This document shows positions 46,348 through 58,844 of a DNA stretch of 64,000 nucleotides, piece after piece. Origin of the DNA: Hygrophila difformis. Lineage: Eukaryota; Streptophyta; Magnoliopsida; Lamiales; Acanthaceae. Location: contig JAOANR010000011.1 in the NCBI GenBank assembly GCA_030278955.1, forward strand, positions 50,936,802 through 51,000,801, written 5' to 3'. The translations under genes were made by a program, and so were the position numbers. Under the pieces are notes generated by a model. It did no database searches. It was not told the DNA's origin and worked only from the letters and a program-made list of their open reading frames with translations. How positions within the stretch are numbered: position 1 is the first letter of the stretch; each line of letters starts with the position of its first letter.

Positions 46348-49300
46348 TGTAACACCCCCATTTTCCCTAAAGATGCAGCGGAAGAATAGAGCGGGAACAA
46401 TGGGTGGGGTGCTACCGCCACGTATTCCGGACTGCCCGAAATACGCTAAGGCTAGCATGAATAATTGCAGAAAATCAGAATTTGAATGTATATGCTAACC
46501 ACGTTCCGGACAAGCTAGCATATAATTCACAAAGAAGCTTATATACTATGAGAAGTATAAAATAAGCTTAATAAAAATGTTTGGTATAGCGTAACCAAAT
46601 GGAGGACTGCATTCCTCAAAGCGCGCAATAACAATAATGGAGTAAATCCATGGAAGTTTTATTTCATAAAAAGGGGTTGTCTATTTCATACTCAAAAATA
46701 CTGTTAAACGCATAATGCATTGTTTAAAACAGTAGGGCACCATATTTTCATAAATGGGATAAAACCCAAATATTTTGTTTATGCTCGATAAACCACTATC
46801 TATGCCAAGTAATAGTTTTTCATCCCAAAAAGGGGGTTTTAAAATATAAATAATACCCCAAATAGTGCCCGTGCAGATGATGCTTTGCAGATCTCAAACC
46901 TGAAAGGAAATGGTGACAAGTGTAGAGTCAGCGAAAACAATCGCTGAGTAAGTAGACCCTTACTCCCGGAGGAGATCGGGTTGCAGAAATAATTTAAAGA
47001 CAACAGTTATGGTAATGGTATGCTAAAACGAGAATTAATTTAAGCACATACAAAATCCATATAAATCTAATCCCGGGAAGAGATAATATGACACTATGCG
47101 TTACCAAGAAATAAATTCCTCAGCCAACATGATGTGCAGGTTCCCCGTTGTAGGGCCCAAATCTCACATACATTCAAGGGTTGTGGTGGAGGTAAGAAAT
47201 TTCCTCAAACCACATTGAATCGAGAAATGACATCGGGCTGATTTCCATCAGTCCCCGTAAGTCGTGTATTACAGGCAAACGGCGGAGGATTACATCAGTC
47301 CCCGTAAGTCGTGTAACACAGGCAAACGGCGGAGGTGGCAGCAGCGACCCAAAACTTGGACCCAACCCCGTAACAATGCGCGCTCAAAAATCCATAGGAC
47401 ATTGAGAATAATTGCAAGTATTGTAAAGCACAGTAAAATGGCATACCAATAATCCAAAAGCAGTAGGGAGCTATAAGCATAATTTTAAAATAAGAAAACG
47501 GCATTTAAAAATTATGCTTTAGCAAAAATAACTTTGGGCTTACTCCAAAGAGTGAAAATCTACTTACCGTCACCGTAGATGGGATGGATGCAACACACGC
47601 GTAGGCTACGAGCAGATATTCCGTAACAGCTACTTGACTAGCAAAAATTCTAGTATTAATTTGGTATTCTACGATAGCATTTTAGAGGAAATATTAACTA
47701 AAATTCTCAACTATACTATTTTACTTGCTACCTACCTCGGCTCCCAATGACTCTCGATGACGGATAAATTTCCCACATTGGTTTATCCGGAGCGCAATTC
47801 ACTAAACACCTATGTTATTCTGTTATTTTAATGAAGGTTCCGAAATTTGGAAAAGAGGAAATGAAGGAACAAAAAGAAAGTATGATAAGAGTTGCAAGAG
47901 CAGGAAGAACAAATAGAAGGAAATATCCTAAGGGAAAATTGCAAAAGAAGAACAAAAAGAATGGTGAGTGGGGCGTGTGAGGTGGATGGAAAAGGATCAT
48001 TTAATAGAATAACTTGTAGCTTCCTTTTATCTGGTCAAATCTAATTATCCCTGGCCAACCCCTATTACTCCACATATCTCCACCAATTTCAATCAATCAT
48101 CCCGTCAGTCCCCTCCCTTTTTTTTCCCTTGCAGACTCCATTCCATTTCTCTTCAATCTATCCTAAATTCAGATCTTGAGTCCATTAATTCCATAATTAC
48201 TACTAAAAAGGCACAATGGATTCAAGGAGAGTTGTTGGGTACAAGGGAGGCTCGGTCCCTTCTCCTCCTCCCTTCCTTCTTCTTCTTCCCTTATCATTTT
48301 TTTTTTATTTTATTTTCCTGTCTGGCATTGGGTTTGTTGTTGGATTGAGAAAAGATGGGGGTGGTGGCTCGGCGGTCACCACAGCGGCGGCAGAGGCCGA
48401 CAGCCGCGGGCGGCGGCGATGGGCGGAGAGGCAGCAGTGGCCCCGACTGTGGTGGCAGGGCTCGGCGGCGCGGTGAGGGCGACAGAAGTGTGGGTTTTGA
48501 AGGGTTTTGGTGATGGATAAAGAAGAGGGGAGAAAGGGTTGTGGCGTCCGGCGGAGTCGCGCGGTGGTGGTGATGATGGAGAGGCAGCGGACGGAGGCCG
48601 TGGGTGGTGGCGAGGGTTCGGCCGTGGCGGGCGGAGGAGGCGGCAGCTGTCGCCGGAGTGGAGGGGGCGGTGGATCTTGGTTTTAATTTTTGGGATTTCT
48701 AGGATGTTGAGGATTATGGTGGTGGCAAGATGAAGATGGTGATGAGGAGACTAGGGAGATGGCTCAAGATCCGGAGGTGTTGGCCGGAGATGGTGGGCGG
48801 CCGGAGGCTCGCCGGCGACTCGCCGGCGGCAAGGGCGGCGCCGGAAAGGCGGCTGGGCAAAAATTTAGGGTTAGGGTTAGTGTTTGTTCTTGGATTGGGC
48901 TTGTGCCTAATTGGTTGGTTGGGCTAACTTTTATTTTATGCTCATTGGACTTCCCATTAATTGGCCCAATTCAACCTTTAAACATGGACTTAACTAATTT
49001 AATTAATCTGAATCATGGACTTAATAATTTAATAACCATATATCGTTAATTGGGTAATTCGATACTACTTTCTCCAATTCGAGATAATCGCAATTTAACG
49101 GTCGGACAATTCCCGATAGTTAAGTGAGTTAAATATTTTAATTTGATTGCCAGGACTTAATTTTTATAGCCTAATTCATGTTTGGTGTTATTTAATGTAT
49201 TAGTTTATCTATTAATTTGTCACCGTTAGCAAAATGATTCAATACCTCAAATTCTTTAACCCGAACAATTAATCGTTAATTGGTCCCTTGATAATTTTAT

Positions 49301-50151
49301 ACTCAATTGGCCAAACATTATTAATTTAATCTTAATGATTAATCTTTAATATAAATTGAGTCCGAAATTATATAATGCAACACCAACATAAAATTTCATG
49401 ACGTTTGTCCATTACGCGATTCTAGGATTTAAATTCTTATCTATCATGAACTCAATTAATAATATCTTAATTTAATACTTAATCTTACTATCATAATATA
49501 GCTTAGTGGATTAATGGATTTAAAACTAGTAGTGGATTTCCTTGTCACAATAATTAAGGGTATTAATATTTAATCCAATTACTTATAACCAATTCAATGG
49601 GTTTAACTCACTTAGTAGTTGTCTCCTTAAGCAAATTGGTCGAGGTCTTGAAAAATAATAATTAAATGTTTTGCTAATTAAAAATTGGTTTGCCCTCGAA
49701 TTCCCTAACTTAATTGGCTAAGTGTTTTATTCCGTCCGTGGTTATTTATTTCATCACTTTACTCATGCCTATTAATATTTATTTAGGCTCTAATATTTCA
49801 TAAGCTCGTCTATTTTGGTCATTAAATCATATTTCTATCCGGTATCCTCGTTGGATATTTTGGTTTAACTTAATTTGCCTCTGACAATGTTTAATCCAAC
49901 TTGTATACATAAATTGGGGACTTAAATAAATTCTTGATATTTTATAGATTAATACTTATCAGTTAATTTAATAGTCTCATAATTAAAAGTTTTTAAATTC
50001 CCTAAACTCAGTTCTCCACTAAGATCAATTTAAATAAATTTACACTTCAAAAATAAATATTATTTCGTTTCATCTCTAAAAATTTTATTTATGAGAAATT
50101 TTGAATATTGAAATTTAAATTTTCTATTTAAAATTTTTACGGGGTGTTATA
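46348..50151 (-). mobile_element. solo LTR C2 (3.8 kb), inside C1
   Basis: It starts TGTAACACCCCCATTTTCCC and ends ACGGGGTGTTATA, flanked by AATAT (46343-46347, 50152-50156). Its first 1.5 kb is closely similar to C1. There is no retroviral coding region. A GC-rich stretch lies at about 48,340-48,860. Minus orientation is inferred from C1. Confidence 0.75.
48340..48870. other. GC-rich stretch within LTR C2
   Basis: This block is rich in GGCGG/CGGCGG and GGTGGTGG words in an otherwise AT-rich LTR. It yields several short open frames (48216-48476, 48539-48733, 48759-49049) with Gly/Arg/Ala bias and no recognisable domain. I do not call them genes. Confidence 0.5.
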
Positions 50152-50891
50152 AATATATTATTTATTTTTTTAATTAAAGGGTGGAGGCTTAACTTTATAT
50201 TTTAATCCATATACAATAATATTAAATCTGATGTTTATAAATTAATGGTTCTAATGGACTTGTTCCAATTAATTATTTAAATACTCCATAATATAATTGG
50301 CTAAGAATTTAAAGTCAACCATGTAATTTATTGCGTCACTTAACTCATGATATTTATTCCAAAGCTTATAATGGACCCAAGTTTTAAAATATTTCCATGA
50401 TAGTCCATTACACGATTTAATTTGTGCTAAAATATTTGTCGGGGTTTTAGGTTTAAAAATGGCTAGTTGATTTTGATTAAATAGTCTTTTATAAAAATAT
50501 TATTTTAAATTTACTTAATAATCAACAACTAGAATTTAGGAGACATTTTAGAAAAATTTGAATGTCATTTTTTTAACTTATTCAAAATTTTACGGGGTGT
50601 TATAACTGCGAATTCCATATACATTTTAAATTTTAATTTTTAAAAACTAAAAATTGTAGGAACTCCATATAAATTGAAAATTAAATATCTTTTAAAAACT
50701 AAAAATTGAGATTTCATATACACATTAATATACATTTAATATGAATAAATAAATAAATATGTGCAATGTACATTTTGATTACATCATTTACCACACCAAG
50801 AAAATATAACCAAAATTGAGACTAAACCTAGACAAAATTACCGACATTACAATATGATCACCATATTGAAATATAAACGCAACATAATTCT

Positions 50892-53834
50892 TGTAACGCC
50901 CCAAAAATTTAAAACCAAATTTCTGTGACGTCACTGCCGTGTTACCTCTCTTAAACTGTTGGCCAATCAATTTAAGATCAATAACACGTAGCCAAGTAAA
51001 CAGGAAGCCAATGAATCATAATACAAATCCAGAAAGGAAACCTCACATCATAACAGACGTCCGGCTTACAAGCCTTATTCATGCGACATAACAGTCGACA
51101 TAACAGTCTCATCTCAACCTGTCAGAGATATTAAGTAACACACGAGACAGAACATAGTGTACCGATCGGTACCACAAGCAGTACGAGACAAGGTAATAAA
51201 GTCAGAGCATATTATTCAAGACAAGCACATAAGTCCACGACATGCTAATGCATCTCTAGGTAGATCACTCATCCCCAAACCCCACATCGTGCTCAGGCTC
51301 TGCGTCCTCCCCGGGAATATCTATACATGAAAACATAGCAAGGGTCAGTACAAGGTACTGAGCAAGAATAGAAGAATCGGCATAAGGGGAAACAAGAATT
51401 AACTTGATTCCCTAGAAGTATATTTATACATATAGGTGGAGATATATTCCATTTTTAAACATTTGTTAGGCATAACATAAGAATTAAACAGTGCAAATAA
51501 GTAAACATCACACCGTCCCATACCGGTGCTTCAACCACTGCAAATAAGATGAATGATGGATGATGAGATGAAATGTTATGACCTAAAATGTCTATCTACC
51601 CTAAATGCAACACATAAGCATGTCTAGCGCACACCTAGGTACCATGGTCGGTATTCCCTCCCATATAAGGGTCCACACCCCTTAATGGTCGAGAGACATA
51701 CCCACAGTGCCCCCGCCGCGGACACTAACAGCTGAAATCGTGGCTTACGGCAAGCGGGTCAGGCAAAGGGTCATGAGCCCTCTCCAGCCAAAATCAGACT
51801 AGGATATAAATCCTTTCCAGTCTCAATGCTTCTGGGTAGCAATCCCACTATGCCCCTCATCGGATACCGATTCGTAAGCATAGCGTATCCTACCGTCGTG
51901 GCATTTTATATCATCACAGATATTCACATATCATCACAGATATTCACATATCATCACAGATATTCACATATCATCACAGATATTCACATATCATCCCAGA
52001 TATTCACATATCATCACCGATATTCACATATCATCACAGATATTCTCATATCATCACAGATATTCACATATCATCACAGATATTCACATATCATCCCAGA
52101 TATTCACATATCATCACAGATATTCAGATTCAATTCAATCACTCATCTCGAGTGAAGTATTTTCTTTAAAATAGATAGCTTTAAAATAGTCTGGGCTCTT
52201 TGGAATATACTACTAGTTTATAAATGATAACTTTAAAAATAATAATACTTGAAATTAATAGTTTTTAAAAAGAATAATCCGGGCTCTTTAAAATAGTAGT
52301 TTTAAAATATTCCGGGGTGTGCCAAGCCCCACATATCGGCACTATCACATAATCAGATTCAATTCCACACCATGTCCATACGTAAATCAACGCATCAGGA
52401 CAAAATAAACAACTCATCTCGAGTTAAGTATCAAAGGTGTGCCAAGCCCCACATATCGGCACCAACACATGTTCAGATTCAATTCCACACATGTCAATAC
52501 GTAAATCACGCGTCATGACAAAATAAACAACTCACCACGAGTTAAGTGTCAAGGGTGTGCCAAGTCCCACATATCGGCACCAACTCTCACATCGTCATAG
52601 AAGCGAAACAAGACTTGATCTTAACTAAGGCATAGTAGATCACCGCTAATCGCAACTAAGTTCAAAGATTATGAGCATAATGATAGTTATGGCATGCTAG
52701 AAGCATAAGAAGAACTAAGGAACACGAAGGACGAAGAACCGGAAAACGAGCGAACGAACCGCGCGGGCAGGGAAGCCCGCGCGCACCCGGCGCGGTTTTC
52801 CTAAGGAGGGCGCGCCGGCCCCGCGCCAAAGACGCAGGTCGCGTCGTTCGTGTCTCCGCGCGCTGCCCGCGCGGTTTTCGTGGAAAAGGCGCGCCAACTG
52901 CGCGCCGTCCTGACAAGGACGTCGTTGACGTTCTTCTCACGCGCTGCCCACGCGCTTTTTGGCTAAAGGGCGCGCCAAGAGCGCGCCGACACATCAGAAA
53001 TGATGGAAATGGCGATTTCCGGCCATTCCACCGATTATGCCCCCATTTAGGCCTATCTCTACCCTTGCCTGGTATTGAGATGTTCCAAACTCTTCCAATA
53101 CAGCTCCAACTCCTCCAAACACCTATACCAAGCTACACAACAAGAAATCAAGCTTCAAACATCAAATTCATCCAAGAACATGATTTCATCATCATGAAAC
53201 CATTTGAAGCTCTAAAACTGAAATCAACAACACCAAAATGGTCTCAAGTACTAACCTTAGCTTCCTTCAACACTAATTCAGCTTCCAAACAAGAATCCAA
53301 GCTTCAATTCAACACCAAAAGCAAGAATTTCTACAAACACCCAATTTTCGTCACCAACTTTCATCACCCCTAAACTCACTCAAACATCATCAAAATCAAG
53401 TGTAGAAACTAGGAAAATACTTACCAAAGCTTATATAAGTAATCCCCCAACTTGATTTGAGGAAGAAAACACCAATTCCAAGCCAAAATGAAGAACCCTA
53501 TCTTCACCGAGAGGGAGTGACGGGAATGAGGGATGATGATGATGAAATGGGGTTCCCCAATGCCCAATTCAGATTTTTGAAGGATCAAAAATGGATCCGG
53601 GTCGGGTCACGGGTCTCGGGTCGGGTCGGAATGTGGGTTAAAAGAGTTACACCACTTGTCTTGACCACATTGCACCCGTTTGAGCACTTGACTCTTATTA
53701 TCTTGTGAGTTGAACTCACTTATTCCCCCACTTAAATCTTCATTTCCTACAAAATAATCCACACACCAAGTCTTTTGTTAATTAACCATAACTAAATTAA
53801 ATTAATTATGAGTTAATTAAATCGGGGTGTTACA
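50892..53834 (-). repeat. 3' LTR of element A (2943 bp)
   Basis: On the minus strand it runs TGTAACACCCCGATTT to TTTTTGGGGCGTTACA. It contains a TATATAA box near 53,436, a CpG-rich block (52,740-52,990) and a 20-bp tandem array (51,911-52,126). Confidence 0.92.
51911..52126. repeat. 20-bp tandem array in the 3' LTR
   Basis: About 10.8 copies of TCATCACAGATATTCACATA with a few point variants. The matching array in the 5' LTR is at 59867-60082, with the same variants in the same order. The open frame through it only reflects the repeat. Confidence 0.9.
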
Positions 53835-53835
53835 A

Positions 53836-53850
53836 TCTCTCCCCCTTAGG
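53836..53850 (-). other. polypurine tract of element A
   Basis: On the minus strand AAGGGGGAGAG ends two to three bases before the TGTAAC of the 3' LTR. Confidence 0.85.
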
Positions 53851-53894
53851 ATCATTCGTCCTCGAATGAAAAAGTATGAATTAGGGTCATTACC

Positions 53895-56800
53895 TCACTG
53901 AATTGGAATTAAGTCCAATTCGGGATAACGCCTCGCCATGCTTTCCTCTGTCTCCCAAGTAGCATCATCTACGCCATGTCTCGACCGAAGTACTTTCACC
54001 ATTTTGATCACCTTATTGCGAAGTATCTTTTCTTTAGTGTCTAGAATCGCCACGGGGTATTCTTCGTATTCTAGGCTGTCATCCAACTCCACCTCCTCCG
54101 GTTGTATAATTTTGTTAGGATCCGAGATAAATTTCCTCAACTGAGAGACGTGGAAAACGTTGTGCACATTTCCCACCTCAGTTGGCAATTCTAACCGGTA
54201 AACGACCTTCCCAATCTTTTTAGTGATCTCATAGGGGCCTATAAATCTGGGACTCAGTTTCCCCTTCTTCCCAAATCGTCTCACGCCCCTCATGGGTGAC
54301 ACTCTCAAGAGTACCCAATCTCCAATCTCGAATTCAATGTCTCTCCTGGACAAATCAGCATAACTCTTCTGACGATCCTGAGCTTCCTTCATTCTGTCTC
54401 TGATCACTCGTACCACTTCCGTGGTCTGTTCAATAAGTTCAGGACCCATCACCAATCGCTCTGAAGGATCACTCCAACACAAGGGCGTCTTGCACTTTCT
54501 TCCGTATAAGGCCTCGAAAGGCGCCATACGAATACTCGCATGATAGCTATTGTTGTAGGAGAACTCCACCAAAGGTAGATGTTCCTCCCACGATCCTTGA
54601 AAATCCATTACACACGCCCTCAACATATCCTCCAAGGTTCTAATGGTCCTTTCGGTCTGTCCATCAGTCTGAGGGTGCCACGCCGTACTCATACTGATCT
54701 GTGTCCCAAAGGCGGTCTGCAATTCCTTCCAGAACCTTGACAGGAACCTGGAATCTCTGTCGGAAATGATTTCCCGAGGAATACCGAAACGTCTAACCAC
54801 ATGTTGGATGTAAGCGCCAGTCAACTGTTGCATGCTCCAGTTCAATCTCATTGGTATAAACACAGCACTCTTTGTTAGTCGGTCCACAACTACCCAAATA
54901 GTATCAAAACTGCTCCGTGTCCTGGGTAGCCCGGTGACAAAGTCCATAGTAATGGACTCCCATTTCCAAGTAGGAACATCCAAAGGTTGTAATAAGCCTG
55001 AAGGTCTCATGTGCTCGGCTTTCACCTTCTGGCAAGTGGAACACCTAGACACAAATTCTGCCACTTCCTTTTTCATTCCTTTCCACCAATAGTTTTGCCT
55101 CAAATCCTTGTACATCTTTACTGCTCCCGGATGTACGGAGTAAGGTGTGCAATGTGCTTCCTCCATAATTTTTCTTTTCAGCTCCTGATCTTTCGGAGGC
55201 ACACACCAACGGTCCCCAAACTTGATCATATTCTTGCTATCAATCACAAAGCCTTCCGCTTTACCCTTACGAATCTGAGCTTTCAAATGCATCATCTCTT
55301 GACTTACAGCTTGACTTAGTCTGAGTTCCTCGAGTAATGATGGCATCACCGTCATAGCATTCAGCCTCGCTATCGTGTCGTAAGGAACAACCACAACACC
55401 TTCCTTGTCTAACTCTTGCCTCAACTTCCAAGGGAGAGTAATTGAGTTCAGTACATGTCCCTTCCTACTTAGTGCATAAGCCACCCGGTTGGCTTTCCCT
55501 TCTATGTACTGAATACTCGTGTCGTAGTCCTGCAAAAACTCTAACCACCTTCTTTGCCTACCGCTCATCTTGTCTGCAGTGTAGAGACATTTAAGGTTCT
55601 TATGATCCGAATAGATTTGACACTTGGCGCCGTAAAGATAATGCCTCCAAATTTTTAATGCATGTACGACCGCTGCCATCTCCAGGTCGTGAGTCGGGTA
55701 ATTCAACTCGTGAGGCTTTAATTGCCTAGAGGTATATGCAATCACCTTGCCATACTGCATAAGCACACACCCAAGTCCTCGATAAGATGCATCTGTGTAT
55801 ACCTCATATTCCCCCGATTCATCAGGTAACACTAGGACCGGAGCCTCTGTCACCTTCTTCTTCAATAGATCAAAAGCTCGCTGACAGTCCTCACTCCAAT
55901 GAAATAATACATCCTTTCTCAATAACTGAGTCAAGGGTCGAGCAATGCTAGCGAACCCTTCAATGAACCTCCTGTAGTATCCCACCAATCCAAGGAAACT
56001 ACGCACCTCACTGACATTAGTTGGAGGATTCCACTCCAACACTGCTTCGACCTTCGCAGGGTCTACTGAAATTCCTTCGCCTGACACAATATGCCCAAGG
56101 AAAGCCACCTTATCCAACCAAAACTCACACTTCGAAAGTTTGGCATATAACTTGTGCTCCCTAAGCACCTGCAACACTGTCCTGAGATGTTCTTTGTGTG
56201 TCTTTACACTGGAAGAGTATACCAAAATGTCATCAATAAAGACAACCACACAAACGTCTAACCAAGGTCGAAAGACGCGATGCATCAAGTCCATAAAAAC
56301 TGCTGGGGCATTAGTTAGCCCAAACGGCATCACTGTGAACTCGAAATGACCATACCGCGTTCGGAAAGCTGTCTTTTCACGATCTCCCTCTGCCACTCGA
56401 ATCTGATGGTATCCTGATCTCAAGTCGATCTTAGAGAAAGTGGATGCACCCTTCAGCTGGTCAAATAGGTCATCAATCCTCGGCAGTGGGTAACGGTTCT
56501 TGACTGTGATCTGATTGAGCCCCCGATAATCAATACACATCCGTAAGCTTCCGTCCTTCTTTTTGACAAAGATTACCGGTGCTCCCCAAGGCGAACTGCT
56601 AGGTTGAATGTATCCTTTATCAAGTAGATCCTTAAGCTGTTCCTTCAACTCCCTCAACTCGGCAGGAGCCATTCGGTAAGGGGCCTTGGCAACTGGTGCC
56701 GCTCCCGGTACCAAGTCAATGACAAAGTCTATTCCCCGAACAGGCGGAAATCCGGGTATCTCATCAGGGAACACATCTGGAAACTCCGAGACAATAGGAA

Positions 56801-57299
56801 TCTGAGTAATTGTCGAACTCGAGGGTGCTGACGTCATCTCACGCACAGAACAAAAGTATACCGGATACCCTTTTCTAATTAAAGCTGCAAAAGTGACAGA
56901 AGATACTACTCGAATGTTAGGAGGGTAATAAATCACTTGCTCACCTTCTTCATCGGTGAAGGAAATCCTTGGTATCCCGCAGTCTAATCTGGCTCGGTAC
57001 TTAAATAGCCAATCCATTCCCAAAATCACGTCAAAATCGGCCAAATCTAGCACCACTAGATTCGCTCTGAACTCTCGCTCTTTGATGATTATCTGTGCAT
57101 CGGGTTTAATCCACTGGCTTCGCATGAGGTCTCCCGAAGGTAGCGTAACAGGGAGTTGATAAGCCTCCAGTGGTCCCACATCATTATTGGTTACGAATTC
57201 CGATGATATAAACGAGCATGATGCACCCGAATCATATAAGGCATAAGCAGGCACATTATCAACTAGTATAGTACCTACGCATTTAATAACATAAGGCAC
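53895..57299 (-). CDS. Pol of element A: protease, RT, RNase H, integrase, chromodomain
   Basis: A 1134-residue open frame; its first Met (57299) is probably not the real start, since it lies inside a candidate intron. The aspartic protease motif YDSGAS is at about residue 23. RT begins with [16 protein letters not shown], has a [10 protein letters not shown] strand, and its catalytic motif is FIDDILVYS. RNase H shows [14 protein letters not shown]. The integrase has an HHCC zinc part (ending CSTCQKVK) and the D,D,E residues in [16 protein letters not shown] and DGQTERTIR. The last 60 residues ([29 protein letters not shown]) form a chromodomain, thought to steer integration to marked chromatin. 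No internal stop. Same frame as gag. Confidence 0.93.
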   Translation of the reverse strand: MPYVIKCVGTILVDNVPAYALYDSGASCSFISSEFVTNNDVGPLEAYQLPVTLPSGDLMRSQWIKPDAQIIIKEREFRANLVVLDLADFDVILGMDWLFKYRARLDCGIPRISFTDEEGEQVIYYPPNIRVVSSVTFAALIRKGYPVYFCSVREMTSAPSSSTITQIPIVSEFPDVFPDEIPGFPPVRGIDFVIDLVPGAAPVAKAPYRMAPAELRELKEQLKDLLDKGYIQPSSSPWGAPVIFVKKKDGSLRMCIDYRGLNQITVKNRYPLPRIDDLFDQLKGASTFSKIDLRSGYHQIRVAEGDREKTAFRTRYGHFEFTVMPFGLTNAPAVFMDLMHRVFRPWLDVCVVVFIDDILVYSSSVKTHKEHLRTVLQVLREHKLYAKLSKCEFWLDKVAFLGHIVSGEGISVDPAKVEAVLEWNPPTNVSEVRSFLGLVGYYRRFIEGFASIARPLTQLLRKDVLFHWSEDCQRAFDLLKKKVTEAPVLVLPDESGEYEVYTDASYRGLGCVLMQYGKVIAYTSRQLKPHELNYPTHDLEMAAVVHALKIWRHYLYGAKCQIYSDHKNLKCLYTADKMSGRQRRWLEFLQDYDTSIQYIEGKANRVAYALSRKGHVLNSITLPWKLRQELDKEGVVVVPYDTIARLNAMTVMPSLLEELRLSQAVSQEMMHLKAQIRKGKAEGFVIDSKNMIKFGDRWCVPPKDQELKRKIMEEAHCTPYSVHPGAVKMYKDLRQNYWWKGMKKEVAEFVSRCSTCQKVKAEHMRPSGLLQPLDVPTWKWESITMDFVTGLPRTRSSFDTIWVVVDRLTKSAVFIPMRLNWSMQQLTGAYIQHVVRRFGIPREIISDRDSRFLSRFWKELQTAFGTQISMSTAWHPQTDGQTERTIRTLEDMLRACVMDFQGSWEEHLPLVEFSYNNSYHASIRMAPFEALYGRKCKTPLCWSDPSERLVMGPELIEQTTEVVRVIRDRMKEAQDRQKSYADLSRRDIEFEIGDWVLLRVSPMRGVRRFGKKGKLSPRFIGPYEITKKIGKVVYRLELPTEVGNVHNVFHVSQLRKFISDPNKIIQPEEVELDDSLEYEEYPVAILDTKEKILRNKVIKMVKVLRSRHGVDDATWETEESMARRYPELDLIPIQ

Positions 57300-57364
57300 T
57301 ACTTGGGTACTTGTTACAGATGGTTAAGTCGATCAAGATTGAAGTTGAACAATAAACAACTTAC
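57275..57364 (-). other. candidate 90-nt intron between gag and protease
   Basis: The donor is CTG|GTAAGTTG at 57364 and the acceptor GCGTAG|GT at 57275. The segment is about 66% A+T and its length is divisible by three. It holds two in-frame stops (TGA 57335-57333, TAA 57326-57324). Removal joins the last intact gag codon to protease in the same frame with a Gly codon at the junction. The joined border looks like that of single-ORF chromoviruses. Retained, Gag ends ten residues later. Confidence 0.6.
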
Positions 57365-58547
57365 CAGTCATGACATCGTCTCGTCCATCTAGCTCAGCCC
57401 GCTCAATCACGTTGAGGCGGCCCCCACGGCCCCTCTGTGGTCCACGACCTCTGTCTGCACCTCGTCCACGCGACGCATTCCCACCAGACGCACCTGAAGT
57501 AGATCCTCCTACTTGACCTACCAACTGTGGGCAATATGACCTCAAATGTCCTTGCTGTCCGCAATTCCAGCAATGGGGTCCGCTTCTATACGGTGGCTGT
57601 GCATAAGTCTGAGGCCTAGAGGTCCTTCCACCGCTTCTCGGCCTCATCTGCCTATGCTGGGGTCTACTCGGTCCCCCCGAATCTCTGCGACGAGCGACCC
57701 ACACGCGCTGCACATCAGTGCGAGCTCTCTCAATGAATAAAGCCTGATCATATGCTGAAGCTAAGCAGGCATGTTGGTTGCTAAACCCAGTCCGGATCTC
57801 AACCTTCAATCCATCCACAAACCTCGAAACCTTATCTTCCTCATCAGTAACTAGCATTGGTACGTATGACATGAGTTCCACAAAACGACCATAGTATTCA
57901 GACACTGTCATATTTCCTGCTTGCTCTAGGTTGAGAAATTCCCTCTTTTTAACATTCATCATCTGTGTAGTGAAAAAGTGGGATCTCAAGGCATGACAGA
58001 AAACTTCCCATGAAAAGTTGGGTCTCGCCATAAGCTCATTCTTACACGACCTCCACCAATGGAGAGCTGGTCCAGTAAGATACTGCCGTCCCACTCTGAC
58101 CTTCCAATCTTCTGGGCAGTCTATATTCTCGAAGATCTCCTCCATATGATAAATCCAATCAGTCAGAGCAACCGGGTCTACTCCTCCACTAAAGACCGGC
58201 GGTTGATAATGCCTTGCTAGATGCACGTAATCCACGGGTCTGGGTGGTGGTTGCGCAGGTTGATTCGCCTGCCCCTGATACATCCCATGCATAGCATTAA
58301 ACATATTTTGCATAAACTGAGGGTCAATGGGCATCTGCACAGGTGGCGGTGGTGGTGGTGGCACTGGTTCGTCCTCATGGTTCAGGTCATCCTCCACCTC
58401 TACAGGTTCCTCAATTGGAACATTTCCCCCATGATCATAGCCAAATCCACCATCCTCATGGTACTGTCCACGACCCCCAATAACTGGCCCCTGATTCCTA
58501 CGAGGCCTTCCCCTCCTCCCGGGCTCTCCATCCCTGCGCGGCGGCAT
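57333..58547 (-). CDS. Gag of element A
   Basis: 404 residues from ATG 58547 (MPPRRDGEPGRRG). An in-frame ATG 36 bp upstream adds a leader unlike the family, and MPPRR is a common start in this clade. The N-terminal third is Pro- and Glu-rich. The retrotransposon gag domain follows (FWW-like GPALHWWRSCKNEL, REFLNLEQAGNMTVSEYY). A CCHC knuckle CWNCGQQGHLRSYC lies near residue 335. The end is Gly/Arg-rich (RGRGADRGRGPQRGRGG), for RNA binding. It forms the virus-like particle and packages RNA. The TGA stop lies inside the candidate intron, so unspliced RNA would give Gag alone. Confidence 0.9.
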   Translation of the reverse strand: MPPRRDGEPGRRGRPRRNQGPVIGGRGQYHEDGGFGYDHGGNVPIEEPVEVEDDLNHEDEPVPPPPPPPVQMPIDPQFMQNMFNAMHGMYQGQANQPAQPPPRPVDYVHLARHYQPPVFSGGVDPVALTDWIYHMEEIFENIDCPEDWKVRVGRQYLTGPALHWWRSCKNELMARPNFSWEVFCHALRSHFFTTQMMNVKKREFLNLEQAGNMTVSEYYGRFVELMSYVPMLVTDEEDKVSRFVDGLKVEIRTGFSNQHACLASAYDQALFIERARTDVQRVWVARRRDSGGPSRPQHRQMRPRSGGRTSRPQTYAQPPYRSGPHCWNCGQQGHLRSYCPQLVGQVGGSTSGASGGNASRGRGADRGRGPQRGRGGRLNVIERAELDGRDDVMTGKLFIVQLQS

Positions 58548-58828
58548 CCTATATTCATAACGTAGCGAGATATTCAGTAACACTCTGAAAATAAGAATAT
58601 TTCTTTACCGAACAACAATTATTATGTATAGAATTCCCGGAATATCCCCAAGGATTGATCCTGGTTTGATTCACAAACCACAATCCACTCCTATAGGGCA
58701 CGCAGATAACCAAAAACAATGCAATCTATAAGAATATAAGCAGAACCAGATGCAATTCCTACACTATATGCTTTCCCCCACACATCTCACCACATGCTTG
58801 TGTTAGAATTCTAAGCACATACGAGCAA

Positions 58829-58844
58829 ACATGGCTCTGATACC
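58829..58844 (-). other. primer binding site of element A (initiator tRNA-Met type)
   Basis: On the minus strand, three bases after the 5' LTR, TGGTATCAGAGCCATG matches the common plant PBS complementary to the 3' end of tRNA-iMet. Confidence 0.92.

Larger units (their letters stand above)
41328..50604 (-). mobile_element. solo LTR C1 (about 2.8 kb net), broken by solo LTRs B and C2
   Basis: It starts TGTAACACCCCCATTTTCCC and ends ACGGGGTGTTATA, flanked by ACTGC (41323-41327, 50605-50609). It has no internal retroviral region, so it is a solo LTR of a family shared with C2. A TATAAAG box on the minus strand at 42951-42945 suggests minus orientation. Own segments: 41328-43446, 46098-46347 and 50157-50604. 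The frames at 42,184-42,460 and 42,784-42,984 are not recognised as genes. Confidence 0.72.

Noticed and set aside
48867..48883. TTTAGGGTTAGGGTTAG, resembling telomere repeat
   Set aside because: Only about two to three imperfect units within an LTR. Far too short for telomeric or interstitial telomere DNA.
48216..49049. Chain of short frames in the GC-rich part of LTR C2
   Set aside because: Low-complexity Gly/Arg/Ala translations in several frames with no motif. GC-rich DNA has few stops by chance.
51911..52126. Regular 20-bp repeats that could suggest a CRISPR array
   Set aside because: The units are head-to-tail with no unique spacers, lie inside plant LTRs and occur identically in both LTRs.
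51826..52155. 109-residue open frame through the 20-bp array (also 59782-60111)
   Set aside because: The frame stays open only because the repeat lacks stops. It is antisense to element A and has no domain.
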